Under the pieces are notes generated by a model. The model saw nothing but the letters and a program-made list of their open reading frames with translations, did no database searches and was not told where the DNA came from. A DNA stretch of 64,000 nt. Source: JAXMHQ01 sp046346665 (GTDB lineage Bacteria; Verrucomicrobiota; Verrucomicrobiia; Limisphaerales; JAXMHQ01). The stretch covers positions 1 to 64,000 of the forward strand of contig JAXMHQ010000010.1 of NCBI GenBank assembly GCA_046346665.1, in the 5' to 3' direction. Of this stretch, positions 44,584 through 54,200 are shown one piece after another (position 1 is the stretch's first letter; each line of letters opens with the position of its first letter). The translations under genes and the position numbers were made by a program.

Positions 44584-47500
44584 TTAATGGGCAATAACCT
44601 GGTAAAACCGGGCCGCCGGCGAAGGAAGCGGATCGGTCATCGAACCAATGATCCCGTTGATCGTGGCGGTCCCGTTGACCAGCTGCCACGTCGGATCTCC
44701 GAGGCGGTCCTTATAAAATACCTGGTATGTTTGGCCGGGGGTCGCTGGCCAACTGATCACCGGGTATCCGCCGACCGGCGCGATGCTGGCGTAAAGCAGC
44801 GCATATTCGAATACATCGCCGGAGTTGTTGAAATCGAAAGCCGCCAGATCCGGCGCCCAGCTTCGGAATATAATGCACCGGCCGTCACCGCTGAACATCG
44901 GTGGCAGCGAGCGACCGCCGGCGGCCAGGCCTGCGCCATTCGCCGTCAGCAGCGTGGTGGAATCCTTCGCCCGGTCATAAGCCAGCACCTGGGGCACCGC
45001 CGAATTTGTGACGAAGCTCCGGTAAGCCACAAACCGACCATCGGCGCTGATATCGGGTGCATCCGAGGAGGCGCCCGTCACGGGAGCATTCCCGCTGACC
45101 AGCAGGCTCGTTCCGGAACGGAAATCATAGAGGTATATGCCCGGCGGAATACTGGTAATTGTCCCGGCGTTGGTTCCGGTGGTGGCGTAACCCATGCTGG
45201 AGGAATCGGCCGCGAATTTCAGCCCGGACTTCTTCTGCAGCGTCCAACCACAGACACTCCAGGCGCTGTTCGAAACCAGGTCCAGGACGGTGAGATTGGT
45301 GTTGCCCGACAGGTAGGCCAGTTTCTGGCCGTCCGGAGCCAGGGACAAGGTCGAAGAGAGCAAGCTGGTGTTCGTGTAGATCCTGCTCGCGGCCTGGGAG
45401 TCCCATAGATAACAGGCAAGCGACGGCAGCGTGGCAAATGCAATCCGCCGTCCGTCCGGTGTCATGGACGAAGCCTGCACGCCGCTGGAATCGAGCGCCT
45501 GGCTGGTCAGGGCATAGGTTGTGCCCGACTGCAGGTCCCTGAGGTAAAGGTTGGTGAGCCCGCTGGTGAACGTGCCGGCCGCCAGGTTGCGGGCGAGGCT
45601 GCGGAACAGGACGAACCGGCCGTCCGCGCTGATCTCCGGTGAAAAACTCGCCCCGTTGCCGAGGGTGCTGCCATCCGCGCTCACGCTGACGGCCACCGTC
45701 ACTCCAGTCTGCAAATCGCGTAAAAACACATCCTGAACGCCGTTGGTGTCGCCTGCCACAAGGTCGTCGGCCCAGCTCGTGAACGCCACATACCGCCCAT
45801 CCCCGCTGATCGCGGCCTCGTAAGCCGGGGAATCCCCGGCCGCGCCGCCGCCGGAGTTCACGCTGACAAGCATATTGGTCCCAAGCTGCAGGTCGCGCAC
45901 GTAAACCTGCAAGTAGCCCTGCGTCGACAGGGTGCCGAGGCCGCGCGCCGCACTCACGAATGCCGCGTACCGGCCGTCCCGGCTGACGGCCACCGTCCCC
46001 GGCGCGCTGTCCCCGACAGGAGTTAATCCGGGCAACGCCACATCTCTGACCGACACCAGTTCGCTTCCCATCAAAGCAGGATTCCGAACAAACACATCCG
46101 CGCTCCCGTTGTAATCCCCGGTCACGAGGCGATCGTCGGCGGACGTTACCGCCACGAGACTGCCGTCCCTGTTCATGGCAGGCGCCGTCCCCCACTCCGC
46201 CCCCGCGCCGGCACCATTGGTGTCAGAATCCAACAAAACCGTTTTAATCGCGGTGAGATCCCGCAAATACGCGTGGTAATCCCCGCGGAGAACGTTCGTT
46301 ACAAGCCCGGGCGCCGTGCTGATAAACCCCACATACCGGCCGTTCGTGCTCACGCTCGGCCAGTCACAGGCGGAATTCGTCGGCACCAGCCCGCCCAGGT
46401 CGCCGCTGGCCAGCGTCAATACGCCGCTGTTGCCGTCCCAGGAATACACCGAGGTTGTCGCGCCGTTCGTGCTAAATTCGTTCGCCACAAACGCCAGGAA
46501 ACGTCCGTCCGGCGTCATCGCAAGCGCGTGCATGGATTCGAAAGATTCCCAGGCCACATTGGCGTTGGTGCTGACAACGTCCGTCAGGCCGGAGGAGGCG
46601 TTGTAGCGCAACACGATTCCCCGCGCGACAGACCCCGGCTGGACGGAGGGACTGCATTCGAATGCTACAAACTGGCCGTCGTCGCTCACAACCGGGTTGT
46701 AGCAGGTGATGCTGGTGTTCGCGATGAGCGACTGATACAACGCCCGCGCGCCGGTGCTGGCCCAAACCGTGGTTCCGGCGGTCAGGTCGCGGACATAAAC
46801 GTCCCCGCCCGCCCCGCCACCCGTCACGATGTTGGTGGCCGTGCTGTAAAAGGCGACATAACGGCCGTTAGGCGAAATCTGCGGCGAATCGGACAGGCTG
46901 GGCAGCGCCGGAAACTTTTTGGCGGACGCTCCGACGCTTGCCAGCACGGTCGTTCCCGCCTGCAAGTCGCGGACAAACACGTCCGCAATGCCGTTCGTGT
47001 CGCCGCCCACCAGGTCGCTCGCCTCGCTCGTGAACGCCACCCGCAGGGCGTCCGGGGTCATCACGGAATTCCGCGACAGCCCGTTCCCGGCAACGCCGTT
47101 GGTGTTGAGACTCACCAGGAACGTCGCCCCGGATGTGACGTCGCGCAGGAAAATGTCGCCGGCGTTGTTGGTGTCGCCCGACACCAGGTCGCTGGCGGCG
47201 CTTTCAAACAGCACGTAGCGGCCGTCCGATGAAATGCCGCGCGGCGTCGAATCGGCGTTGCCGCCGGCCACTCCCGAAAGATTCACACTCACCAGCGCCG
47301 TGGAACCGCTGACGCGATCGCGCCGGTAGACGTTTCGCACCGGCAACGCCCCGGCGGGAATGGGCAGGCCGTTGGTGCAAACCACCAGGTTGTTCGCCGC
47401 GCTGGAAAAAACGACGTACCGGCCGTCGCCGCTGAGAATCGGGCTCCCGGAATCGCCGCCCCCGCTGACTGAAACCAACGGGGATCCTGCCACGGACACA

Positions 47501-47589
47501 TCCCGGACCGCGCCCGGGGCCGGAGACAGGCCACAGGCCAGGAAACAAATCGGGAGAAACCGCCGCCAGGGCACGAAGGGAACACTCAT
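44584..47589 (-). CDS. Large secreted WD40/PD40-like beta-propeller protein
   Basis: Start MSVPFVPWRRFLPICFLACG, a signal peptide; about 1001 aa. More than a dozen TolB/PD40-type blades repeat, each with an ISADGRFV-like turn and a DVFLRDLQTGV-like strand (for example SGDGRYVVFSSAANNLV, SPNGRYVAFYSTATNIV, SRDGRYAAFVSAARGLG). The C-terminal domain, ending ARFYQVIAH, resembles the Verrucomicrobial YQVFYKDRLGD-type end domain also seen after the YDG protein. No catalytic residues are recognised. A binding or scaffold function outside the cell is likely. It is followed by the pseudopilin gene. Confidence 0.85.
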   Translation of the reverse strand: MSVPFVPWRRFLPICFLACGLSPAPGAVRDVSVAGSPLVSVSGGGDSGSPILSGDGRYVVFSSAANNLVVCTNGLPIPAGALPVRNVYRRDRVSGSTALVSVNLSGVAGGNADSTPRGISSDGRYVLFESAASDLVSGDTNNAGDIFLRDVTSGATFLVSLNTNGVAGNGLSRNSVMTPDALRVAFTSEASDLVGGDTNGIADVFVRDLQAGTTVLASVGASAKKFPALPSLSDSPQISPNGRYVAFYSTATNIVTGGGAGGDVYVRDLTAGTTVWASTGARALYQSLIANTSITCYNPVVSDDGQFVAFECSPSVQPGSVARGIVLRYNASSGLTDVVSTNANVAWESFESMHALAMTPDGRFLAFVANEFSTNGATTSVYSWDGNSGVLTLASGDLGGLVPTNSACDWPSVSTNGRYVGFISTAPGLVTNVLRGDYHAYLRDLTAIKTVLLDSDTNGAGAGAEWGTAPAMNRDGSLVAVTSADDRLVTGDYNGSADVFVRNPALMGSELVSVRDVALPGLTPVGDSAPGTVAVSRDGRYAAFVSAARGLGTLSTQGYLQVYVRDLQLGTNMLVSVNSGGGAAGDSPAYEAAISGDGRYVAFTSWADDLVAGDTNGVQDVFLRDLQTGVTVAVSVSADGSTLGNGASFSPEISADGRFVLFRSLARNLAAGTFTSGLTNLYLRDLQSGTTYALTSQALDSSGVQASSMTPDGRRIAFATLPSLACYLWDSQAASRIYTNTSLLSSTLSLAPDGQKLAYLSGNTNLTVLDLVSNSAWSVCGWTLQKKSGLKFAADSSSMGYATTGTNAGTITSIPPGIYLYDFRSGTSLLVSGNAPVTGASSDAPDISADGRFVAYRSFVTNSAVPQVLAYDRAKDSTTLLTANGAGLAAGGRSLPPMFSGDGRCIIFRSWAPDLAAFDFNNSGDVFEYALLYASIAPVGGYPVISWPATPGQTYQVFYKDRLGDPTWQLVNGTATINGIIGSMTDPLPSPAARFYQVIAH

Positions 47590-47699
47590 TGGTAATCTAT
47601 GGAAATGACAGGATAGCCCCCAGCACCTCCATACCGTGGACGCTAAACACCCTCGGATCATTTGTCCATCTATTTCGGCCAAATGCCTTGCAACGTTTG

Positions 47700-47790
47700 G
47701 ATCCGATCACTGATGACTGATCACTGATCACTGATGACTGGTTACCGCTTGCTGCCGACGACGACGAGGACGAGGACGAGGACGAAGCCC
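47700..47790. repeat. Tandem GATCACTGAT and GACGAG repeats
   Basis: Loose tandem GATGACTGATCACTGATCAC (47705-47740), then GACGAGGACGAGGACGAG (about 47757-47790). A CCTCGTC array of the same type occurs near 61705. It occupies most of the gap between mnmA and the propeller gene. Confidence 0.6.
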
Positions 47791-47812
47791 CGCGCCACTC
47801 CGCACTCAGCAC

Positions 47813-48892
47813 TCAAACGATCCACCCGCCCCCCAACACGAGATCGTCCTGGTAAAACACCGCCGCCTGGCCGGGAGTGATGGCGCGTTGCGGCACGTCC
47901 AGACTCACGCGCATCCGGCCGTTGGCGCCGGGCGCCAGCCGGCACATCGCGCCCGGATGATTATGCCGGATCTTGACCATCGCCTGGAGCTCCTCGGGCG
48001 GATGATCAAATGGGATCCAGTTGCAGCGGGCCACTTCGAAATCGGATCGCTCCAGGGCGCCTTCCGGTCCGACCACAACCCGGTTGGCGGCGGCATCCAG
48101 TTCGATGACGTAGAGGGGTTGCGGCGAGGAAATCCCAAGCCCGCGACGCTGGCCGATGGTGTAAAACTCAATGCCTTCGTGGTGGCCGAGCACCCGGCCC
48201 TGCAAATCCACAATCTCCCCGCGATGCCGCTCCGCCAGGCCCGCCTTCTCCAGGAACGCGCCGTAATCGTTGTCAGGCACGAAACAGATTTCCATGCTCT
48301 CCTCCTTGTCGGCCGTCTTGAGCTTGCAATGACGGGCGACATCGCGCGTGTCGGTCTTGGTCATGTCGCCGAGCGGAAACAGCGCGCGGGCGAGCTGGTC
48401 CTGCCGCAGCGAAAACAGGAAATAACTCTGGTCCTTCTTCAAATCACGCCCACGCCGCAGCAGCACTCGCCCATCCTCCCGCCGCTCCAGCCGGGCGAAA
48501 TGGCCCGTTGCAATCAGCTCCGCCCCCAGCCGCTCCGCGCGCTCGATCAACCGCCCGAATTTCAGGGTCTGATTGCACAGGACGCACGGATTCGGCGTCC
48601 GGCCGGCCTTGTATTCGTCGGCGAAATACCGGATCACGCGGTCCTGGAACTCGGCCGATTCGTCGATGAGATAATACGGGATGCCCAGCCGGTCGCACAC
48701 CGCCCGGGCGTCGGAGACCGCCTGCGGCCCGCAGCATTTGTCCTCCGCCCGGCTGACGCAATCCTGCGGCCAGAGTTTCAGAGTGATGCCGACGACTTCG
48801 TAACCCTGCTCCAGCAACAACGCGGCCGTGGCGGAGGAATCCACCCCGCCGCTCATGCCGACGACAACGCGTTGCTTACCGTTTTGGGTCAC
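47813..48892 (-). CDS. mnmA: tRNA-specific 2-thiouridylase
   Basis: 359 aa with a GTG start. The PP-loop ATP site is VVVGMSGGVDSSATAALLL. The catalytic cysteines are in PNPCVLCNQTLKF and EICFVPDND. A tRNA-recognition segment QSYFLFSLRQDQL and the C-terminal beta-barrel complete the normal length. It thiolates U34 in the wobble position of Lys, Glu and Gln tRNAs using ATP and a sulfur relay. The repeat element 48951-49104 lies just upstream. Confidence 0.96.
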   Translation of the reverse strand: MTQNGKQRVVVGMSGGVDSSATAALLLEQGYEVVGITLKLWPQDCVSRAEDKCCGPQAVSDARAVCDRLGIPYYLIDESAEFQDRVIRYFADEYKAGRTPNPCVLCNQTLKFGRLIERAERLGAELIATGHFARLERREDGRVLLRRGRDLKKDQSYFLFSLRQDQLARALFPLGDMTKTDTRDVARHCKLKTADKEESMEICFVPDNDYGAFLEKAGLAERHRGEIVDLQGRVLGHHEGIEFYTIGQRRGLGISSPQPLYVIELDAAANRVVVGPEGALERSDFEVARCNWIPFDHPPEELQAMVKIRHNHPGAMCRLAPGANGRMRVSLDVPQRAITPGQAAVFYQDDLVLGGGWIV

Positions 48893-48950
48893 AGGGTCGA
48901 ATCATAGCCCGGATCCACCGGGGAATCCAGAGATGAGAATCATAAGGCGT

Positions 48951-49104
48951 AACGCAGAGGCGCAGAGGACGCAGAGGCCGGCGGAGAAAACCGGAAAACA
49001 GTCCGCAGATTTCACAGATTGCGCAGATGGGAATTCAATCTGTGGAATCTGCGCAATCTGCGGATTTTCGTTCCCTCCTCCGCGTCCTCTGCGCCTCTGC
49101 GTTT
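48951..49104. repeat. Nested inverted repeat, no gene inside
   Basis: Outer arms: left AACGCAGAGGCGCAGAGGAC (about 48951-48978) and right CCTCTGCGCCTCTGCG (about 49077-49104), matching at about 26 of 28 positions. Inner arms: CCGCAGATTTCACAGATTGC (49003-49029) and CAATCTGCGG with GAATCTGCGC (49035-49062). The outer unit equals the one that brackets the GxxExxY gene. Confidence 0.85.
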
Positions 49105-49117
49105 CGCCGGAAGCCGG

Positions 49118-50602
49118 TCAAGGCAGGTCGGTGCGGCCCATGAGGTAGCGGTCGCACTCGCGCGCGACGCCGCGGCCTTCGTTGAAGGCCCACACCACGA
49201 GGCTCTGGCCGCGACGGCAATCGCCCGCCGCAAACACGCCCTTGATGTTGGTGTGATACTTCTCGAAATCGGCCTTCACATTCGAACGCGCGTCCCGGTC
49301 GAGCTTGAGGGCGTCCAGGAGTTTCTGTTCCGGCCCGAGGAAACCCATCGCCAGCAACACGAGCTGCGCCGGCAGAACCTTCTCGGTCCCGGGCACGTTC
49401 TTCGGAATGAACTGCCCCTTCTCGTTCCGTTCCCAGCGCACTTCCACCGTGTGCACCGCTTTCACCTGGCCGCGGCCGTCGTCCTCGAACTTCGTCGCGG
49501 TCGTCAGATAAACGCGCGGATCCGCGCCGAATTTCTTCGCCGCCTCTTCCTGGCCGTAGTCCATCTTGTAAACCTTCGGCCATTCGGGCCACGGATTGTC
49601 CTTGGCGCGTTCCAGCGGCGGCTTGGGCAGGATTTCCACCTGGACCAGGCTGCGGCAGCCGTGGCGGATCGATGTCCCGACGCAATCCGTGCCGGTGTCG
49701 CCGCCGCCGATGACGACGACGTCCTTGCCTTCGGCCGAGATGAACTCGCCGTTGCGCTTCTGGTTGAGCAGCGCGCGGGTGTTCGCCGTGAGAAATTCCA
49801 TCGCGAAATGGATGCCCTTGAGTTTGCGTCCGTCGATGGGGAGATCGCGCGGAACCGTGGCGCCGGTGCACAGCACGACGGCGTCGAAATCCTTCATCAC
49901 CTGCTCCGCCGGCAGCGTGGTGCCGACGTCGGTGTTGCACACGAACTTCACGCCCTCGGCTTCGAGCTGCTTGATGCGGCGCAGCACGACAAGTTCCTTG
50001 TCGAGCTTCATGTTCGGGATGCCGTACATGAGCAGGCCGCCCGGGCGGTCGGCGCGTTCAAAAACCGTGACGAGATGCCCGGCCTTGTTGAGCTGGGCGG
50101 CGGCGCAGAGGCCGGCGGGGCCGGATCCCACGACGGCGACCTTCTTGCCGGTGCGGGTCTTGGGCGGTTCCGGCACGACCCAGCCCTGTTCCCAGGCGTG
50201 GTCGATGATGGAACACTCGATGTTCTTGATGGTGACCGGGGGCGCGTTGATGCCGAGCACGCAGGACCCTTCGCACGGCGCGGGGCAGACCCGGCCGGTG
50301 AAGTCGGGGAAGTTGTTCGTCTTATGCAGGCGGTCCAGCGCTTCCTTCCACAGCCCGCGGTAGACGAGGTCGTTCCACTCGGGGATGAGGTTGTGGATGG
50401 GGCAGCCGGCGGCCATGCCGCTGATCAGCGTGCCCGTGTGGCAGAACGGGATGCCGCAATCCATGCACCGCGCCCCCTGCTTCCGCAGGTCGGCCTCGGG
50501 CATGTGACTGTGGAATTCCTTCCAGTCCTTCACCCGCTCCATCTCCGCCCGGTCGGCGGGCAGCTCGCGTTTAAACTCCAAAAATCCTGTAGGCTTACCC
50601 AT
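49118..50602 (-). CDS. gltD: Glutamate synthase small subunit
   Basis: 494 aa. The N-terminus has the two 4Fe-4S Cys sets (ARCMDCGIPFCH; CPAPCEGSC). The FAD-binding motif is VAVVGSGPAGLCAAAQLNKA and the NADPH-binding motif VVVIGGGDTGTDCVG. It passes electrons from NADPH to the large subunit for the amination of 2-oxoglutarate with glutamine. Large and small subunit genes normally adjoin; here they are separated by a GxxExxY gene and its flanking repeats. Confidence 0.96.
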   Translation of the reverse strand: MGKPTGFLEFKRELPADRAEMERVKDWKEFHSHMPEADLRKQGARCMDCGIPFCHTGTLISGMAAGCPIHNLIPEWNDLVYRGLWKEALDRLHKTNNFPDFTGRVCPAPCEGSCVLGINAPPVTIKNIECSIIDHAWEQGWVVPEPPKTRTGKKVAVVGSGPAGLCAAAQLNKAGHLVTVFERADRPGGLLMYGIPNMKLDKELVVLRRIKQLEAEGVKFVCNTDVGTTLPAEQVMKDFDAVVLCTGATVPRDLPIDGRKLKGIHFAMEFLTANTRALLNQKRNGEFISAEGKDVVVIGGGDTGTDCVGTSIRHGCRSLVQVEILPKPPLERAKDNPWPEWPKVYKMDYGQEEAAKKFGADPRVYLTTATKFEDDGRGQVKAVHTVEVRWERNEKGQFIPKNVPGTEKVLPAQLVLLAMGFLGPEQKLLDALKLDRDARSNVKADFEKYHTNIKGVFAAGDCRRGQSLVVWAFNEGRGVARECDRYLMGRTDLP

Positions 50603-50620
50603 GGTCAGTAGTCGGTTTTA

Positions 50621-50654
50621 ACGGAAAAACGCAGAGACACGGAGCACGCGGAGG
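50621..50654. repeat. Left inverted repeat of GxxExxY cassette
   Basis: ACGGAAAAACGCAGAGACAC and following. It matches the reverse complement of 51170-51203 at 27 of 34 positions. Confidence 0.8.
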
Positions 50655-50729
50655 AGCGCAGAGAAACCGGAATGGCTACTGCGATCCCTGCGAACCTCGT
50701 GCTTTGCGCAAATTGTTTCATTCCAAGAT

Positions 50730-51143
50730 TCAAATTCTGAATGAGCCCGGGATCAGCGGCTCCGGGGGCAGGCCGTTGGCGACGCGATGCACGCCCTCTT
50801 TCATGGTCAGCGCATGAAAATTCAGGATCAATCCCAGGCGTGCGCCAGTCAGGCGCAAATAACTTAGCAACTGCGCCCGATCAAACGCTATGATTTCCTG
50901 TTTCGCTTTCAATTCCACAATCACTTTGTCTTCAACAAACAAATCCAGCCGCAGCGGCAGCCCAAGTTTCGCGCCTTTGTATTCCACCGGCACAGGCACT
51001 TGCCTCTCGAATCGGAGCCCGCGCAAGCTGAACTCGCGGCAGAGCGCTTCCTCGTAGATGACTTCCACGAGACCGGGACCCAAGTGCCGATGCACCTCGA
51101 TCGCGGCGCCAATGACAGCTTCCGAAACCCTGTTTTCCTGCAT
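50730..51143 (-). CDS. GxxExxY family protein (nuclease-like fold)
   Basis: Started at MQENRVSEAVIGAA (ATG 51143), 137 aa; an upstream ATG adds 8 residues that run into the repeat. The family motif is IEVHRHLGPGLVEVIYEEAL (GxxExxY). A PD-(D/E)xK-like core follows: LDLFVEDKVIVELKAKQEI (Asp, Glu-x-Lys), suggesting a nuclease fold, though activity is not established for most members. Families of this type occur as scattered single copies in Verrucomicrobia and Planctomycetes, often next to low-complexity repeats. Here it lies between gltB and gltD, in the same direction as both, and is bracketed by inverted repeats. Confidence 0.88.
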   Translation of the reverse strand: MQENRVSEAVIGAAIEVHRHLGPGLVEVIYEEALCREFSLRGLRFERQVPVPVEYKGAKLGLPLRLDLFVEDKVIVELKAKQEIIAFDRAQLLSYLRLTGARLGLILNFHALTMKEGVHRVANGLPPEPLIPGSFRI

Positions 51144-51169
51144 GCCGGACCCTTTCACCCTCCCCACGG

Positions 51170-51203
51170 CCTCTGCGTTCTCTGCGCCTCTGCGTTTATC
51201 CGG
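51170..51203. repeat. Right inverted repeat of GxxExxY cassette
   Basis: CCTCTGCGTTCTCTGCGCCT and following, ending at the gltB stop. It is the partner of the left repeat at 50621-50654. Confidence 0.8.
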
Positions 51204-54200
51204 TCAGCCGCCGCCGACGCGGGCGACGTCGCGGACGTTGGCTTCGAAGGCGGCCATGACGGCTTCCTCGCCGCTCAGCCCCTGTTCCTTCACCTTCTTC
51301 AGGGAATCGAGCACGCGCTTGTAATCGTGCGGGATCACCTTCACGAATTTCGGCGTGAGCTCCTTCCACGACGCAAGAATCCGCGCCGCCTGCGCGCTCT
51401 GCGTGTAGGCCTGGTGGCGCTGGATCAGTTTCCAGACTTCCTCGATTTCGTCCGGATCGGACAGCGCCTCGAGCCCGACCATCTGCGTGTTGACGCGGGT
51501 CTTGAAATCGCCCGCCTCGTCGAGAATGTAGGCGATGCCGCCCGACATGCCCGCCGCGAAGTTGCGGCCGGTCTTGCCGAGGACGATCACACGGCCGCCG
51601 GTCATATATTCGCAGCCATGGTCGCCGATGGATTCCACGACGGCGCTGACGCCGCTGTTGCGGACGGCGAACCGTTCGCCGGCCATGCCGTGCACGAAAA
51701 TTTCGCCGGCAGTCGCGCCGTAGAGCGCCACGTTGCCAATGATGATGTTTTCCGAGGGCACGAAGCTCGAGCCGCGGGGCGGGTAGACAATCAGCCGCCC
51801 ACCGCTCAGGCCCTTGCCGAAGTAATCGTTCGCATCGCCTTCCAACTCGAGCGTCATGCCGCGCGGCACGAATCCGCCGAAACTTTGTCCGGCGCTGCCG
51901 TGGAACTTGAGATGGATGGTGTCGTCGGGCAGCCCGTTGGCGCCCCACTTCTTCGTGAGCTCGCTGCCGGTGATGGTCCCCACAACGCGATGAATGTTGC
52001 GCACCGGCACTTCGGCGCGGACGGATTCGCCGCGCTCAATCGCCGGCTTGCAGATTTCCAGCAGCTTTGTGATATCGAGCGATTTGTCGAGCCCGTGGTC
52101 CTGGTCGATCTGCCGGTAGCGGCCGACTTCGGGGCCGATGTCGGGCCGGTGCAGGATCGGGGTGAGATCGAGCCCGCGGGCCTTCCAATGGTCGATGGCT
52201 TTCCAGGGAACGAGCTTGTCGGTGCGGCCGATCATTTCATTGATCGTCCGGAACCCGAGTTTCGCCATGATTTCGCGGACTTCCTGCGCGACGAAGCGCA
52301 TGAAGTTCACGACGTGGTTGGGGTCGCCGGCGAAGCGTTCGCGCAGGCGCGGGTCCTGGGTGGCGACGCCGGCCGGGCAGGTGTTGAGATGGCAGACGCG
52401 CATCATGATGCAGCCGAGCGCGACGAGCGGGGCGGTGGCGAAGCCGAATTCCTCGGCGCCGAGCAGCGCCGCCACGGCGACGTCGCGGCCGGTCTTGAGC
52501 TGGCCGTCGGTCTCCACGTAAATGCGGCTGCGCAGGTTGTTCAACACAAGCGTCTGGTGCGTCTCGGCCAGGCCGAGCTCCCACGGGGCGCCCGCGTGTT
52601 TGATCGACGACAGCGGCGACGCGCCGGTCCCGCCGTCATAACCGCTGATCAGCACCACGTCCGCATGCGCCTTGGCGACGCCGGCGGCGATGGTGCCGAC
52701 GCCGACCTCGGACACCAGCTTCACGCTGATGCGCGCGGCGCGGTTCGAGTTCTTCAGGTCGTGGATCAACTCCGCGAGATCTTCGATCGAGTAAATGTCG
52801 TGGTGCGGCGGGGGCGAGATGAGCCCCACACCGGCGGTGGTGCCGCGGGTCTTGGCAATGGGCGGATACACCTTGCGCCCGGGCAATTCGCCGCCTTCAC
52901 CCGGCTTGGCGCCCTGGGCCATCTTGATCTGGAGTTCGCGCGCGTTCACCAGGTAATGGCTCGTCACGCCGAACCGCCCGGAAGCGACCTGCTTGATGGC
53001 GCTGTTCTTGGAATCGCCCTTGTCGTTCGTCCAGACGTAGCGGTCGGGATCCTCGCCGCCCTCGCCGGTGTTGCTCTTGCCGCCGAGCCGGTTCATGGCG
53101 ATCGCCAGCGCCTCGTGCGCTTCCTTGCTGATCGAGCCGTAGCTCATCGCGCCGGTCTTGAAGCGCTTCACGATGTCCTCGACCGATTCGACTTCCTCGA
53201 TCGGGATGGGGGCGGGCGCGAACTGGAATTCCAGCAGGCCGCGCAGCGTGCAGAGATTTTTCGACTGATTATTGATCAGCTCGGCGTATTCCTGGAACAC
53301 CTTGTAGCTGCCGAGGCGGCAGGCGGCCTGCAGCTTGTGGATCGACAGCGGGTTGAACAGGTGGAACTCGCCGTCGCTGCGCCACTGGTATTGGCCGCCG
53401 GCATCCAGCGTCGGCACCTGCGCCTGGCGATCCGGGAACGCCCGGGCGTGCCGCTTCAACGCTTCCTCGGCGAGCACCTCGATGCCGACGCCTTCGATCC
53501 GCGAGGGCGTCCAGGTGAAATATTTGTCGACCAGCGCGGTGTTCAATCCGACAGCCTCGAAGATTTGCGCGCCGCGGTAGCTCTGAATGGTCGAGATGCC
53601 CATTTTGGCCATCGTCTTCACCACGCCCTTCACGGCCGCCTTGGTGAATTTCTTGATGGCGGTCTTGTGATCCAGGTTCAACAGCAAACCTTCATGGATC
53701 ATGTCGTCCAGCGTCTCGAACGCCAGGTAGGGGTTGATGGCGCTGCAACCGTAGCCGATGAGCAGCGCGAAATGGTGGACCTCGCGGGGTTCGCCCGATT
53801 CGAGCACGAGCCCGACGCGCGAACGCGAGCCGGCGCGGATGAGATGATGATGCAGGCCGGCCACCGCGAGCAGCGCCGGGATGGGCGCGTGATGCGGGCT
53901 GATCATCCGGTCGGACAGCACCAGGATGTTATTGCCCTCGGTGATGGCCTTGTCGGCTTCGGCAAACAGCTTGTCGAGCGCCTTCTCGAGGCCTTTCGGA
54001 CCGTCGGCGACCTTGAAGACAATGGGCAGCGTGACCGCCTTGAAACCGGGGCGGTTGACGTGCCGCAGTTTTTCCAGCTCTTCGTTGGTGAGCAGCGGGT
54101 GCTCCAGCTTGATCAGGGCGCAGCTTTCCGGCTTCGGCTGCAACAGGCTGCCGCGCGAACCCACCATCGTCTCGGTCGAAGTGATGTTCTCCTCGCGGAT

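Noticed and set aside
47700..47790. CRISPR array
   Set aside because: The repeats are short, unspaced and of low complexity. There are no unique spacers and no cas genes.
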